A stretch of DNA of 64,000 nt. It comes from Oscillospiraceae bacterium. Its GTDB lineage: Bacteria; Bacillota; Clostridia; Oscillospirales; Oscillospiraceae. Position 1 is the first letter of the stretch; every line of letters starts with the position of its first letter. The notes beneath the pieces are model-generated. The model had not been told where the DNA came from and ran no database searches. It saw only the letters and a program-made list of their open reading frames with translations. The stretch lies in contig JAEDDG010000007.1 in the NCBI GenBank assembly GCA_016293865.1, positions 1-64,000 on the forward strand. The letters run 5' to 3'. A program made the translations under genes and the position numbers. This document shows, piece after piece, positions 45,387 to 53,196 of this stretch.

Positions 45387-45968
45387 TTACACCATTTTCA
45401 AGTCATTGACAACAAAAAATATCAGGAACAGTCCCGCGCAGATCAGCGGAACAATGCTCCCGGTACAGCGGAAGCCGTATATCCCGAGTATACCCACAAT
45501 TCCTGCGGTTCCCGCGCCTGCCGCGCGCAGAATGCGCACAGCGCTCTCCGGACCGGATCTGACGCAGAGCCCGGCAAAAAGCGCGCGTCCTCCGTCCAGC
45601 GGCGGCGCCGGCAAAAGGTTAAACGTGCCGAGCACCAGGCTGACGCCGGACAGCGTGTAAAGCGACGGCACACCGGAAGCGCGGCCGGCGGCAGCCGCGC
45701 CCAATGCCAGCAGCAGGCTTGCGGCAGGGCCTGCCAGTGCAATGGCAAAGTCATCGCGGTAGCTTCCCTGCGTATATACAATTTCCGCGCCCGTCAGCGT
45801 CATCCGCAGGCGCACAAGTCTGCGGCCGCAGATGCGCATTGCCAGCAGATGGCCGCCTTCATGCGCCGCCGCAGACGCTGCAAACAAAAACGGGAGGGCT
45901 GTCTGATCCAGCACAAAAAAGGCCGCCAGCACAAAAAGTGCCGGCAGCGACACACTGATTTTCCCCAT
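45387..45968 (-). CDS. M50 site-2 protease, SpoIVFB-like
   Basis: 193 residues with about five hydrophobic segments. The zinc motif HEGGH (AAAHEGGHLLAM, near residue 36) and second motif FNLLPAPPLDGGRALF are visible, the latter matching the FNxxPxxxxDGGR signature of SpoIVFB-type S2P. SpoIVFB cleaves pro-sigma-K in sporulating cells; whether this copy does is unproven. It follows a small membrane protein gene by three bases. Confidence 0.88.
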   Translation of the reverse strand: MGKISVSLPALFVLAAFFVLDQTALPFLFAASAAAHEGGHLLAMRICGRRLVRLRMTLTGAEIVYTQGSYRDDFAIALAGPAASLLLALGAAAAGRASGVPSLYTLSGVSLVLGTFNLLPAPPLDGGRALFAGLCVRSGPESAVRILRAAGAGTAGIVGILGIYGFRCTGSIVPLICAGLFLIFFVVNDLKMV

Positions 45969-45971
45969 CGG

Positions 45972-46331
45972 CTAACCGCCGTTTCCGCCTGCAGCAACCG
46001 TCCCGCCCCAATCCGGGCTGAAGGCGTAGGTGCAGGCCTCCTCCAGGGCGCGGCTGAATTCTGTCTCTCCGCTGAGTCCGCGGCCCAGCGCCTCTGCGGC
46101 GGCGCCGAAATCCACACTGCCGCAGACCGCCTGCACAGCGCGCTGGCGGAAGCTGTCCACGTCCTGCGGGGCTGCGGCGCGCAGAATGACCGCCGCTGCA
46201 ATCACCGCCAGGCTGACCCACAATCTCCTGCGGCGGACAGACGCGCGTCTTTCCCTGCGGATTCTTTTCAGTTCCTGCGTCTGCAATATATCCTGGTTGA
46301 TTTTCTGTTCGGTATCATGCTCATTTTTCAT
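45972..46331 (-). CDS. Small single-helix membrane protein upstream of SpoIVFB-like protease
   Basis: 119 residues. A charged N-terminus (KNEHDTEQK, then RRERRASVRRRR) is followed by one transmembrane helix (about 45-60, VSLAVIAAAVILRAA) and an extracytoplasmic tail of about 60 residues ending in a Gly-rich segment. The ATG at 46331 follows GGAGG by nine bases. By position it could replace SpoIVFA, which precedes spoIVFB in Bacillus, but no metallopeptidase domain is present. I do not recognise the family. Confidence 0.75.
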   Translation of the reverse strand: MKNEHDTEQKINQDILQTQELKRIRRERRASVRRRRLWVSLAVIAAAVILRAAAPQDVDSFRQRAVQAVCGSVDFGAAAEALGRGLSGETEFSRALEEACTYAFSPDWGGTVAAGGNGG

Positions 46332-46406
46332 CTCTGCAAGCCTCCTGTATCCATATGATATTCTTCCAATCTGACAGACATTCCCGGAGTACGTCCGCAG
46401 CGCGGC

Positions 46407-46435
46407 TTGACAGAAGAAAACGCGCATGATATGTT
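46407..46435 (+). promoter_or_regulatory. Sigma-A promoter of the hydantoinase-like gene
   Basis: TTGACA (46407-46412), exactly 17 bases, TATGTT (46430-46435), about 30 bases before the start codon. Confidence 0.75.
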
Positions 46436-46467
46436 CAAGCCGCATTGTATGATGGGAAGTGTTTGAT

Positions 46468-48471
46468 ATGAGCCTTGTTATCGGCATTGATACCGGCGGC
46501 ACCTGTACGGACGCCGTCATATATGACCGCGGACGCCGTCATATTCTGTTCAAGAGCAAAGCGCCTACAACCCATGAAAATCTGACTGTCGGCATTGGCG
46601 AAGCGCTGGACGGTCTTCCTGCAGATCTCCTTGTCCGGGCGCAGTCGGTGGCGCTGTCAACCACGCTGGCCACAAACGCCTGCGTGGAAAACAAGGGCGG
46701 CCGCGCGCGCCTGATCCTGATCGGCACACAGGAAAAAGTCATGCGCTGGATCGGCGCAGATAAAAAATACGGCCTGTGCTACGACGATGTTCTGTGCGTG
46801 GAATCGGTCAATTCCATGGACGGCACAATTGCGGAGGAAATTGACTGGGATCAGGTCACCGCCGCGCATGAGCCATGGTTTGCCGCAGCATCGGCGCTCA
46901 GCGTTGCCGGGGAGCTGGCAATGAAAAACGGCGCTGTCAGCGAGAGGCGGGCGCGGGACTATCTGAAGGCCAAATATCACGTACCGGTCGTTATGGCCAG
47001 TGAACTGGCAAACAAACTCAATGTCTTCGAACGGGGCGCAACGGCGCTGCTGAACGCACGCCTTCTGCCGGTCATTCAGGAATTCACCGCCTCCGTAAAA
47101 GCCGCGCTGGACGCGCGCGGCATTCGCGCCAGAGTCATGATCGTGCGAAGCGACGGCAGCCTGATGACGGAGGCTATGGCCGATATACACCCGGTGGAAA
47201 CCATCCTCAGCGGTCCGGCCGCCAGCGTGCGCGGCGGCGGCTGCGGACGTTCGGGCAGCGCGCTGATCGTCGATATGGGCGGCACCACCACGGACGTGTC
47301 CATTCTGCGTGACGGTCAGCCGGTGATGTCGGCCGGCGGCATCACCATCGGCGGCTGGCGCACGCAGATCAGCGGCGTTTTTACAGATACATTTGCGCTT
47401 GGCGGAGACAGCGCAGTGCGCGCGGAAGGCGGCGTACCCGTGCTTTTGCCGCAGCGCGTCATTCCGCTCTGCACGGCAGCTGCCCGCTGGCCGAAAATCT
47501 GCGCCGATCTGGCGCGGCTGGAGCGGAGCAGGAAACGCTCAAATCTCCCGCTTCACGAATTTCTCTGTCTGATGCGCACGCCGGGCAGCCAGTCCGGCTA
47601 TACAGCGGACGAGCTGGCGCTCTGCGCCGCTTTGGCGGACGGGCCGGTCATGCTGTTTGACCTTCCACGCTTCGGCCTGAATCCCGCGCGTCTGAATACA
47701 AGCCGGCTGGAAAGCGAGGGCATTCTGATGCGCTGCGGCCTGACGCCGACGGACATGATGCACATCAGGGGCGACTTTTCCGCATTTGACGGACAGGCGT
47801 CAATTCTGGCTGCCGGGCATATGATGCGGCAGATGCCCCGCTATGACCGGTCGGCTCAGCCTGCGCAGCTGGCTGAGGACATTTATAATGCCGTTCGCCT
47901 GAAACTCTACACAAATCTTGCCAAAATTCTGCTGCGCTACCGCTATCCCGAGGAAACTGCTGCCGGCACCGGCGGGCCCCTTGATGCCCTGATCCGCCTT
48001 GCCTGGCTGGACCGCAGCACCGCGGACAGTTTTTTCAATCTGAAGCTTGCTGCCGGCGCGGATTTTATCGGAATCGGCGGACCTGTCCACCTGTTTCTCC
48101 CGCAGGTTGCCGAAGCTTTCGGCGCGCGCTGCATCATTTCCGATGATGCGGCTGTCGCCAACGCCATCGGCGCTGCTGCCGCAGACATCAGCGCACAGAC
48201 AGTTGTCTCTATCTCCCCCATTTCCGGCGGCGCAGACGGCTACCTTGTCCACACGCCGGAGGGGACGCGCAGCTTCGGTACTTACAGCGCCGCAGTGGCC
48301 GAGGCCCGGACATGCGCCGTGGCCGGAGCCGAAGCGCTGGCCAGAGAACGGGGCGCCTGGGGCGCCATAACCGTTGCGGCGGACGTCCGCGACGAACTGG
48401 CCGGCGACGCACAGGGCGCTGAGATTTATCTGGGAACAACCGTTACAGCCGAAGCCCGCAGCGGCAGCTGA
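46468..48471 (+). CDS. Hydantoinase/oxoprolinase-family ATPase-like protein
   Basis: 667 residues. The N-terminal hydantoinase A domain has the ASKHA phosphate loop GIDTGGTCTDAVIYD, a second nucleotide loop VDMGGTTTDVSIL, and the family core LSGPAASVRGGG. Family members hydrolyse cyclic imides with ATP or activate metal/corrinoid enzymes. It is encoded alone, without the HyuB partner usual for hydantoinases, so substrate is unknown. The ATG at 46468 follows GGGAAG by eight bases. No clear terminator follows; the next promoter begins ten bases after the stop. Confidence 0.9.
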   Translation: MSLVIGIDTGGTCTDAVIYDRGRRHILFKSKAPTTHENLTVGIGEALDGLPADLLVRAQSVALSTTLATNACVENKGGRARLILIGTQEKVMRWIGADKKYGLCYDDVLCVESVNSMDGTIAEEIDWDQVTAAHEPWFAAASALSVAGELAMKNGAVSERRARDYLKAKYHVPVVMASELANKLNVFERGATALLNARLLPVIQEFTASVKAALDARGIRARVMIVRSDGSLMTEAMADIHPVETILSGPAASVRGGGCGRSGSALIVDMGGTTTDVSILRDGQPVMSAGGITIGGWRTQISGVFTDTFALGGDSAVRAEGGVPVLLPQRVIPLCTAAARWPKICADLARLERSRKRSNLPLHEFLCLMRTPGSQSGYTADELALCAALADGPVMLFDLPRFGLNPARLNTSRLESEGILMRCGLTPTDMMHIRGDFSAFDGQASILAAGHMMRQMPRYDRSAQPAQLAEDIYNAVRLKLYTNLAKILLRYRYPEETAAGTGGPLDALIRLAWLDRSTADSFFNLKLAAGADFIGIGGPVHLFLPQVAEAFGARCIISDDAAVANAIGAAAADISAQTVVSISPISGGADGYLVHTPEGTRSFGTYSAAVAEARTCAVAGAEALARERGAWGAITVAADVRDELAGDAQGAEIYLGTTVTAEARSGS

Positions 48472-48480
48472 ACATTTGTA

Positions 48481-48509
48481 TTGACGAATTCCGCCCCGGG
48501 TGGTATAAA
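48481..48509 (+). promoter_or_regulatory. Sigma-A promoter of the B12-riboswitch transcript
   Basis: TTGACG (48481-48486), exactly 17 bases, TATAAA (48504-48509), directly upstream of the riboswitch. Confidence 0.8.
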
Positions 48510-48525
48510 GAAATAAGAACCGATC

Positions 48526-48707
48526 GCTTTCAAGTGCCGCCCTGCCGTATGGGCCTGGCGGCAGAATAGAGAACTGGGTGCAAATCCCGGACGGAACCGC
48601 CGCTGTAAGCGCTGAGGACGTGTATGTGACGAAAGTCGGCCATTGGGAAACTGAGAAGGCTGGTATACGTTCCGCAGACGCGCAAGTCAGAAGACCTGCT
48701 TGAAAGC
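48526..48707 (+). promoter_or_regulatory. Cobalamin riboswitch aptamer
   Basis: The class is recognised from GGGTGCAAATCCCGGACGG, the CCGCCGCTGTAAGC element, a CGGCCATTGGGAAACTGAGAAGG-like L5/core segment (shown here in parts: GGCCATTGG, GGGAAACTGAGAAGG) and the B12 box AGTCAGAAGACCTGCT. A perfect 9-bp closing stem GCTTTCAAG / CTTGAAAGC (48526-48534, 48699-48707) bounds it. A downstream terminator (48757) forms the expression platform, so B12 most likely turns the gene off. Confidence 0.92.
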
Positions 48708-48756
48708 ATTTCAGTCCCTGCGATTTTCAGGGCGCTATTTTGCACGCGTAAACACG

Positions 48757-48795
48757 GGCGCGGCAGCTGCTTTGGGCTGCCGCGCCTTTTATTTT
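48757..48795 (+). terminator. Riboswitch expression-platform terminator
   Basis: Perfect 11-bp GC-rich stem GGCGCGGCAGC / GCTGCCGCGCC (48757-48767, 48776-48786), eight-base loop, then TTTTATTTT. It lies between the B12 aptamer and the SLH protein gene and is the likely regulatory switch. Confidence 0.92.
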
Positions 48796-48821
48796 CACTT
48801 TCAATTTTGAGGAGGCCCTTT

Positions 48822-50159
48822 ATGAAAAAACGTGTTTTGTCCCTTCTCCTGGTACTCTGTCTGACATTCTGCCTGATGCCCGCGGCCCTGGCTGACGCTC
48901 CGGATTTCACTCTGGAAGCAAACGGACAGGTTATCACCGCGATGGAAGAATCCGTGCTGCCCACCTTCGTGCAGGATGGCTGGACCACCTACGATGACGT
49001 GCGCCTGATTACCGTCACACTGCCCGCCGGAACTGACGAAGTCACCTTTACTTCCTTCTCCGCCGGCAGCGTCCTGGCCTACAACTACACGCCTGACGGC
49101 AGCTATATCGCCGGCTACTACGAGGATTTCCAGACCGGCGCCCCCACCGCCCAGTGCCCTGTGGACGCTGACGGCGACGGCGCTGCGGACTACATCGCTG
49201 TTCAGACGCCCTATGACTCTGAATTCAACTCTGATCTGCTCTATCTGGTTACCTTCAAGTACGACAGTCTTTTCACTCTGGAAGCAAACGGACAGGCCGT
49301 CACTGCGATGGAAGAATCCGTGCTGCCCACCTTCGTGCAGGACGGCTGGACCACCTACGATGACGTGCGTCTGATCACCGTCACACTGCCCGCCGGAACC
49401 GACGAAGTCACCTTTACCTCCTTCTCCGCCGGCAGCGTCCTGGCCTACAACTATACGCCTGACGGCAGCTATATCGCCGGCTACTACGAGGATTTCCAGG
49501 CCGGCGCCCCCACCGCCCAGTGCCCTGTGGATGCTGACGGCGACGGCGCTGCAGACTACATCGCTGTTCAGACGCCCTATGATTCTGAATTCAATTCTGA
49601 CCTGCTCTATCTGGTTACCTTCAAGTACGCAGGCTTTACCGACGTAACGGCTGACGACTGGTTCCTCAGTGATGTGACTGCCGCTGTCTCCGCCGGTCTG
49701 ATTGACTGCACCGCTCCCGGTACATTTGCACCGAATGCGCCGATGACCCGCGCCATCTTTGTCGTCGCGCTCTACCGGCTGGCCGGCACACCTTCGGCTG
49801 ACAGCCGGAATCCGTTTGCTGACGTCACCGAAGAGGACGCTTCTTACGACGCCGTCGTCTGGGCATACGGCGAAGGAATCATTGACGGCCGCACGGACAC
49901 GCAGTTTGATCCCGAAGCCACCATCACGCGTCAGGAAGCCGCTGCAATGCTGTACAGATACTGCGGCACAGCCGGTGATAACGCCGCTCTGAACGCATAT
50001 ACTGACAAGGGACAGATTGCCGGCTGGGCTACCGACGCCATGGGCTGGGCCGTCAACTCCGGCATTCTGAACGGACGGACGGCAGAAACACTTGCCCCCC
50101 GTGGAACCGTCACCCGCGCGGAAGCCGCTGCAATGCTGCTGCGGCTGTCCGGCAAATAA
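48822..50159 (+). CDS. Secreted SLH-domain protein with duplicated domain, under B12 riboswitch control
   Basis: 445 residues. A signal peptide (about 1-26, ending MPAALADA) is followed by two almost identical domains, residues 29-147 and 151-269, differing at only about three residues. Each has an LEANGQ beginning, a long beta-rich middle and a DADGDGAAD stretch resembling a calcium-binding loop, with one Cys. Three SLH repeats (about 270-445) anchor it to the cell wall. I do not recognise the repeated domain. Control by a cobalamin riboswitch suggests binding or uptake of corrinoids at the surface. GAGGAGG precedes the ATG. Confidence 0.9.
   Translation: MKKRVLSLLLVLCLTFCLMPAALADAPDFTLEANGQVITAMEESVLPTFVQDGWTTYDDVRLITVTLPAGTDEVTFTSFSAGSVLAYNYTPDGSYIAGYYEDFQTGAPTAQCPVDADGDGAADYIAVQTPYDSEFNSDLLYLVTFKYDSLFTLEANGQAVTAMEESVLPTFVQDGWTTYDDVRLITVTLPAGTDEVTFTSFSAGSVLAYNYTPDGSYIAGYYEDFQAGAPTAQCPVDADGDGAADYIAVQTPYDSEFNSDLLYLVTFKYAGFTDVTADDWFLSDVTAAVSAGLIDCTAPGTFAPNAPMTRAIFVVALYRLAGTPSADSRNPFADVTEEDASYDAVVWAYGEGIIDGRTDTQFDPEATITRQEAAAMLYRYCGTAGDNAALNAYTDKGQIAGWATDAMGWAVNSGILNGRTAETLAPRGTVTRAEAAAMLLRLSGK
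48906..49628 (+). repeat. Tandem 366-bp intragenic duplication in the SLH protein gene
   Basis: Unit 1 (48906-49271) and unit 2 (49272-49628, slightly shorter by the last linker) encode nearly identical protein, and most synonymous codons also match, so the duplication is recent or is kept uniform by gene conversion. Confidence 0.9.
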
Positions 50160-50206
50160 GCTCGATGCGCAGGAACTGCTGACCTGTGTCTCGATATATC
50201 TTCCTA

Positions 50207-50252
50207 AAAAGGCATCCGGCCGGGAAATGCGCTTCCCGGCCGGATGCCTTTT
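50207..50252 (+). terminator. Terminator after the SLH protein gene
   Basis: A perfect 20-bp stem (50207-50226 and 50233-50252) with the six-base loop ATGCGC and AAAA/TTTT ends, so it can act on both strands. Confidence 0.92.
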
Positions 50253-50331
50253 ATGCCAGTTGAATGCCGAACATGCACCGGAAAAACGGCCGTGCCCGTC
50301 GTCCGCAGCCGCTTTTCAGTCCACACAGCTC

Positions 50332-51711
50332 CTATTTCACAATCTGGTCGGCAGACACAATGCCGCCCGCCTCGCGGATCAGCCTGCGCAGCGCCGCCGT
50401 GTCAACGCCGATAAACGCCGCGCCGCTCTGCGCTGCCAGAGAAGCGGCAATCCCGGCCGCCTGCCCCATGGCAATGCACGGGCCCATCTCACGAAGCGGC
50501 CCCAGCACATCGCGTTCAACGCTGATGGCGCGGCCGGGCGCAATGACATTTTCAATACCCTGCGGAACCATGCAGCGATAAGGAATCGGCGTAAAATCCG
50601 CCTTTTTGACATTGCGCTCCTCCATGGGCTGATAGCTGGGCCGGTGCGGATCCGGCAAATCCCAGATATATCCGGAGTAGGCGATAACGTCGTCAAAAGC
50701 CTTGTCGTCAATCATATCCTGCACGGTCAGCTCATAGGCGCCCACAATGCGCCGCGTCTCCCGGATGCCGATCACATTGGCAATTTCGCGGATTCTGGCG
50801 TTTGCAAAACCGGGGAAATACTTTTTCATGATCTCAAAGAGCCGGAAATTCTCTGCACGGCCGCTGACGGTCGCATCTGTCAGAGACTGGCCGTCCGTGC
50901 CGTTGACGCCGACCTGGCGGATGGTATTGACAAAATACACATCGCTTTTGGGCAGCTGCGCACAAATGAAAATATCATACGGAAAATCCCAGACACCCTG
51001 CTCCCGCAGCTGGGAAATCAGCTTGCGGAACCGAATCTCGCCTGTGGATTCAATATATTCTGTCAGCTGCGCCGTGTCCACATTCTCCACATGCAGCTCC
51101 AGAGAAGCAGGCGCCATCAGGCCGTCTCCCTCCCGGCCCAGGCGCACAGGACAGCCGCAGCCGGCAACAAGATCTGCGTCTCCCGTGCAGTCGGCAAAGT
51201 ATCTGCCGGAAATGGTAAACAGACCGCTCTTGTTGTGAGCGACAATCCCGGTCAGCCGTCCGCCCTCCCGCACAGTATCCACAATATCCGTATAGTACAG
51301 AAGCTGAACGCCGGCTTCGCCGCACATCTGCTCCAGGGTATACTTCATGGCTTCCGCATCAAAAATCAGTCCCTCACCCAGATGCTTTTTCCACCCGTGA
51401 GGATTGTGGCGCAGATCGATCGTATAGGGATCAATGGCATCACCCGAGGCGACCAGCCGCGCTTCCAGTTCGTCGAAAAGGCCGGATATGCATTTGCTCA
51501 GCGTATAATCCTCATTCACATGCTTGGCGCCCAGCAGATGATTCACGCCGCCGTTTGTCCCCACGCCGCCGAGGCAGCCGGTTTTTTCAACCAGCATGGT
51601 TTTCAGCCCGGCACGCGCTGCGCTGACAGCCGCAGCGAAACCGGAAAAACCTCCGCCGCAGACAACGAAATCACAGGAATACCTGTTTTCAAGCTCTTTC
51701 TGATAAAGCAT
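50332..51711 (-). CDS. FAD-dependent oxidoreductase
   Basis: 459 residues of the FAD_oxidored (PF12831-type) group. The dinucleotide fold is FVVCGGGFSGFAAAVSAARAG near residue 15, then GCLGGVGTNGGVNHLLG (a family motif), YFADCTGDADLVAGCGC and the C-terminal FAD contact GPCIAMGQAAGIAASLA. The substrate is unknown. The ATG at 51711 follows GGGGAGG by eight bases. It lies 16 bases after the DUF2284 gene and probably shares its transcript. Confidence 0.9.
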   Translation of the reverse strand: MLYQKELENRYSCDFVVCGGGFSGFAAAVSAARAGLKTMLVEKTGCLGGVGTNGGVNHLLGAKHVNEDYTLSKCISGLFDELEARLVASGDAIDPYTIDLRHNPHGWKKHLGEGLIFDAEAMKYTLEQMCGEAGVQLLYYTDIVDTVREGGRLTGIVAHNKSGLFTISGRYFADCTGDADLVAGCGCPVRLGREGDGLMAPASLELHVENVDTAQLTEYIESTGEIRFRKLISQLREQGVWDFPYDIFICAQLPKSDVYFVNTIRQVGVNGTDGQSLTDATVSGRAENFRLFEIMKKYFPGFANARIREIANVIGIRETRRIVGAYELTVQDMIDDKAFDDVIAYSGYIWDLPDPHRPSYQPMEERNVKKADFTPIPYRCMVPQGIENVIAPGRAISVERDVLGPLREMGPCIAMGQAAGIAASLAAQSGAAFIGVDTAALRRLIREAGGIVSADQIVK

Positions 51712-51727
51712 ATCGCGTTCCTCCCCG

Positions 51728-52273
51728 CTATTTGATCAGCAGCGCGCCGGCAATCACACTGTATGCAGGCACGCTGCCGTCTTTTGACCACAGAAGCTCA
51801 AGGCCGAAATACTGCCCGGCCGTTTTTCCCACATCTCCGCCAAGGGCCTCGATCGAATGGCGCATCTCGGCCGGCCGCCGGCAGGCGGTGCCGTCTGCCC
51901 GCCCGCAGGTCCGGCAGAGACTGCAGGATCCGGCACTCAGCGCATAACTGCCGGGATACGCCCGTTCCAGCTCCAAAAGCCGGCAAAGCAGATCATCCTT
52001 CACCCGGCGGCGGATCTGCGCCGCCTGTGCCGCGCTTTCCGCATCCGTTTTGCCCGCAAGGGACGGCAGATCAATTTTCTGAAAAATCAGGCGGATCCAC
52101 GTGAATCTGCGCCAGAAATCCTCCACATTGAAATCAAAGGGCGGACACGACCACCGGCAGCCAAAGTTGGGACATTGCAGGCAATAGTCCAGAAAAAGCG
52201 CTTCGTTCACATGCAGACGCAGATAATTCTCTGTGCTGTCCAGCGCAGTATATGTTGTCACATTCATGTTCAT
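51728..52273 (-). CDS. DUF2284 predicted metal-binding protein
   Basis: 181 residues. The DUF2284 pattern is visible: CLQCPNFGCRWSCPP near residue 32 (cysteines Cys-x2-Cys-x4-Cys-x3-Cys), a second cysteine cluster GSCSLCRTCGRADGTACRRP near residue 115, and the terminal GLELLWSKDGS. It probably binds metal or an iron-sulfur cluster and often neighbours redox or corrinoid genes. A likely extended -10 (TGT TAAAAT, 52306-52301) lies 30 bases upstream. Confidence 0.9.
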   Translation of the reverse strand: MNMNVTTYTALDSTENYLRLHVNEALFLDYCLQCPNFGCRWSCPPFDFNVEDFWRRFTWIRLIFQKIDLPSLAGKTDAESAAQAAQIRRRVKDDLLCRLLELERAYPGSYALSAGSCSLCRTCGRADGTACRRPAEMRHSIEALGGDVGKTAGQYFGLELLWSKDGSVPAYSVIAGALLIK

Positions 52274-52376
52274 CCGTTATCCCCCGGTCACAGCTGTTTC
52301 ATTTTAACACAGCGGCCGCAAAAACAAAAGGCGCAGCCTTTCTTTTTGCTGCAGCGGTGCAACTTTTTTGAACGTC

Positions 52377-52409
52377 AAAAGGGGCATGCCGCCACTTCTG
52401 CACGCCCCT
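52377..52409 (-). terminator. Terminator of the amino-acid ABC transporter/racemase operon
   Basis: Minus strand 10-bp stem AGGGGCGTGC / GCATGCCCCT (one G-T wobble), loop of ten bases, then TTTT. It lies eight bases after the racemase stop codon. Confidence 0.75.
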
Positions 52410-52416
52410 CACGGCA

Positions 52417-53184
52417 CTATTCCATTTCAGACTGCACATGTCTGCACAGACGGACATCGCCGGAAATGACAATGCGCTCCGAAGACGCAGACACACAGAT
52501 ATTCCCGCCCGGCTGGCTGACGCTGACCTCAACGGGCCCTCCTGTGCGCTGCGCCAGATAAGCGCCGACAGCGGCCGATCCGCTGCCGCAGCCGTGTTCA
52601 TGGACAAGGCTCCCGGCCGCAGGCACCCAGACAACCGGATCAATCCTGCATATATCTTCCGCAAAGGGCAGGACGCCAAGCGCCTCAGCCCCCAGGCGCG
52701 CGCACCAGTCTGCCATGCGCTCCTCAGGCACAGTCTGTCCGCCGGGGACAAGCACATGTGCAATTCCAGGAAAAAAGACAACTGGCTCAGCCGCCTCCAG
52801 TCCCGGCAGCTCATGCCGCTCAATCCTCTGCGGCAGCGGCATATCCGCACTGCCGCGGTACACATCATCTCTTATCTGCTCTGCGGTGCAGCGCACAAGG
52901 CGGTCCGCACCCGAAACCTCCAGCAGCACATCGACAGGCGCCCCGGCCTGCCCGGCGCAAAGCAGCGCAGCCAGGGACATGGACGCATTTCCGCAGAATT
53001 CGCCGCCCATCATCTCAAGCCTCGCTTCGCCGCCGCACTGCGGCCGGCAGACAAAGCCGACCTGCTCGACGTTTCCGGTCATCAGCGCGCGGACAACCGC
53101 CGCACGCCGGTCATGCGCCACTGGCGAGGTCACAAGCGCGGTGATGTTCCCCGTTGGGTCGGCAATTGTACAACTGATTTTCAC
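52417..53184 (-). CDS. DapF-fold amino-acid racemase/epimerase
   Basis: 255 residues of the diaminopimelate-epimerase superfamily. The paired catalytic cysteines are Cys64 in GGEFCGNAS and Cys199 in HGCGSGSAAVG, an arrangement used for cofactor-free racemisation. The first half lacks the usual DapF start, and the second half GNICVSASSERIVISGDV matches the DapF/CntK-like end, so it may be a racemase for histidine or another amino acid rather than DAP epimerase. GTG start with GGAG seven bases upstream. It is 12 bases after an ABC transporter ATPase gene. Confidence 0.85.
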   Translation of the reverse strand: MKISCTIADPTGNITALVTSPVAHDRRAAVVRALMTGNVEQVGFVCRPQCGGEARLEMMGGEFCGNASMSLAALLCAGQAGAPVDVLLEVSGADRLVRCTAEQIRDDVYRGSADMPLPQRIERHELPGLEAAEPVVFFPGIAHVLVPGGQTVPEERMADWCARLGAEALGVLPFAEDICRIDPVVWVPAAGSLVHEHGCGSGSAAVGAYLAQRTGGPVEVSVSQPGGNICVSASSERIVISGDVRLCRHVQSEME

Positions 53185-53196
53185 AGCGTTTCTCCG

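Noticed and set aside
44718..46358. Plus-strand frame opposite the radical-SAM and M50 genes
   Set aside because: Same reasoning: mirrored codon bias, no motifs, crosses three real minus-strand genes.
48526..48988. Minus-strand frame across the riboswitch
   Set aside because: The region is explained by the B12 aptamer and its terminator; no ribosome site or family match on the minus strand.
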